A DNA stretch of 64,000 bases from Jiella pelagia (GTDB lineage Bacteria > Pseudomonadota > Alphaproteobacteria > Rhizobiales > Rhizobiaceae): the NCBI RefSeq assembly GCF_026898155.1, contig NZ_CP114029.1, positions 2,832,001-2,896,000 of the forward strand, read 5' to 3'. The notes under the pieces were generated by a model. It saw nothing but the letters and a program-made list of their open reading frames with translations, did not search any database and was not told where the DNA came from. Within the stretch, counting starts at the first letter, position 1, and each line of letters starts with the position of its first letter. Of the stretch, positions 62,968 through 64,000 are shown piece after piece. Made by a program: the position numbers and the translations under genes.

Positions 62968-64000
62968 CGCATCTGTTCCTGCATTCTGGTGTCGGCGCCG
63001 GCCCCGTCCTTGTCGTCGAGGGAGGCGTATGTGGCTGCGGCGATGTGGTCCTTGCTGATCGCCTCTCCGGCGATCTCCTGGACGATCCGGCCCTTGGCGA
63101 AGATCAGCACCCGATCCGAGATCTCGGCGAGCTGCTCGGCGTCGGAACTGGCGCAGATCACCGACATCCCCTCGGCCGCCGCCGCGCGCAGGGCGGCGAA
63201 GATCTGCTGGCGCGTGCCGACGTCCACGCCCTGGGTCGGCTCGTCGAGAAGCAGGAGCACCGGCTTCCGGTTCATCCAGCGGGCGATCAGCACCTTCTGA
63301 GCGTTGCCGCCCGAAAGGGCGGAAAGCTTCAGGAACGGATCGTTGGGGCGGACCTCGAAGCTCTCCCCGAGCACCCTCGCTTCCCGCCGCATGCCGGCGT
63401 GGTCGAGCCGGCCGCCGCGGAAGAACCGGTCGACATCGGGCAGGAACATGTTGTCGAGAATGGACAGGCTGTCGACGCCGCTCGCCGCCTGCCGGTCCCC
63501 GGGCAGAAGCGCCAGGTCGTGATCGATCGCCCGGCGCGGCGAAAGCTCCGAAAGCGGGATCGGCGTTCCGCCGTCGAGGGCGAGCGTGCCGCCTTTCGCC
63601 CGGGTGGCGCCGAAGGCGAGATAGGCGACTTCCTCGTAGCCCGAACCGATGAGGCCGGTCAGGCCGAGGATCTCGCCCCTGCCGACCGCGATGCTGCAGG
63701 GCTGCAGGCGCCGGCCGGCGACGCCTTCGAGCGCGACCCGCACCGGCCGCGCTTTGGTCTCGGCGACGGCCCTTGGCGCAGACCGGACGAGGCTCCGCCC
63801 GACGATGAGTTCCACCACGGCCTCGTGGCTGGCCTCAGCCGTCACCAGACTGCCGGCGACTCGGCCATCCCGCAGCACCGTCACCCGGTCGGTGATCGCC
63901 ATCACCTCGTCGATGTCGTGGGAGATGAAGACGACGCTCGATCCCCGGTCGGCGATGGAGCGCATCAGCGCGAACAGCTTTTCGACGCCAGCGCCCGGCA
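62964..64000 (-). CDS. Sugar ABC transporter ATP-binding protein (RbsA/XylG type), 5' end beyond window
   Basis: The last 345 or so residues of a two-domain CUT2 ATPase. The visible part begins in the first nucleotide-binding domain (VVFISHDIDEVM, switch His; VTVLRDGR). The second domain follows: GEILGLTGLIGSGYEEVAYLAFG, where the degenerate Walker A normal for this family lies, then LSGGNAQKVLIARWM signature and LLLDEPTQGVDVGTR Walker B. Typical proteins are about 500 residues, so about 150 are missing. It feeds the permease at 61972-62967; the periplasmic protein is not in the window. Confidence 0.93.
   Translation of the reverse strand, partial: PGAGVEKLFALMRSIADRGSSVVFISHDIDEVMAITDRVTVLRDGRVAGSLVTAEASHEAVVELIVGRSLVRSAPRAVAETKARPVRVALEGVAGRRLQPCSIAVGRGEILGLTGLIGSGYEEVAYLAFGATRAKGGTLALDGGTPIPLSELSPRRAIDHDLALLPGDRQAASGVDSLSILDNMFLPDVDRFFRGGRLDHAGMRREARVLGESFEVRPNDPFLKLSALSGGNAQKVLIARWMNRKPVLLLLDEPTQGVDVGTRQQIFAALRAAAAEGMSVICASSDAEQLAEISDRVLIFAKGRIVQEIAGEAISKDHIAAATYASLDDKDGAGADTRMQEQMR

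Noticed and set aside
1..64000. CRISPR arrays, tRNA, rRNA, prophage or integrase
   Set aside because: No regularly spaced repeats, no cloverleaf or rRNA-like stretch, and no phage or integrase protein was seen.

Overview
High-GC chromosomal-type DNA with alphaproteobacterial character, probably Hyphomicrobiales (Rhizobiales). The assignment rests on gene content and style: dense small catabolic operons, many TRAP, TTT and ABC importers, GntR/FCD and LysR regulators, and a BKACE enzyme. No rRNA, tRNA, CRISPR array or phage module was seen. The window is almost wholly a carboxylate / amino-acid-derivative catabolic region, interrupted once by an AT-rich island with an IS110-family element.

Layout. 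1-7 kb: tail of an aldehyde dehydrogenase, an SDR, then a set resembling the Pseudomonas itaconate operon (MaoC-type hydratase, CitE-type lyase, acyl-CoA dehydrogenase, MmgE/PrpD) plus a class I fumarase/mesaconase. 7-14.7 kb: a TctABC tripartite tricarboxylate transporter, its LysR regulator, and a 2-hydroxyacid dehydrogenase / enolase-superfamily dehydratase / iron-dependent dehydrogenase operon. 14.8-24.9 kb: an amino-acid ABC importer with DUF3830, an M20 hydrolase, GntR, a phosphotriesterase-like hydrolase, a 987-residue fused HcnABC-type oxidase and a DapA-like lyase. 25-33.5 kb: BKACE, a 3-hydroxyacyl-CoA-type dehydrogenase, and a branched-chain-type ABC importer whose LivM, LivG and LivF are one polypeptide, with GntR and SDR. 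33.7-37.1 kb: NanR-like GntR, an AT-rich zinc-ribbon membrane gene, and an IS1111-group insertion sequence. 37.1-44.6 kb: ApnO-like oxidoreductase, aldehyde dehydrogenase, GntR, TRAP system 1, a leuB remnant and a beta-hydroxyacid dehydrogenase. 44.7-52.5 kb: PLP enzyme, leuD, leuC, then hyuA-hyuB. 52.7-61.9 kb: TRAP systems 2 and 3 on divergent operons headed by an MmgE/PrpD protein and a TcuA-like flavoprotein. 62-64 kb: sugar-type ABC permease and ATPase, the latter running off the end.

The strongest anomaly is in the reading frames. Eleven genes are frameshifted, and every one is restored to a full family-length frame by removing one base from inside a GAGCTC hexamer that reads GAG-N-CTC here. 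Seven other GAGCTC sites are intact. This looks like a systematic artefact or a modification-linked effect at one palindromic motif, so most of the 'pseudogenes' below are probably functional.

Other signals worth attention: a shared 16-bp palindromic motif in the leuC/hyuA and prpD/flavoprotein divergent promoters, which suggests one regulon; an IS1111-group element with 11-bp inverted repeats, a structured 3' noncoding segment and a 10-base match between that segment and the flanking DNA; and two unusual fusions (LivMGF and HcnABC-like).
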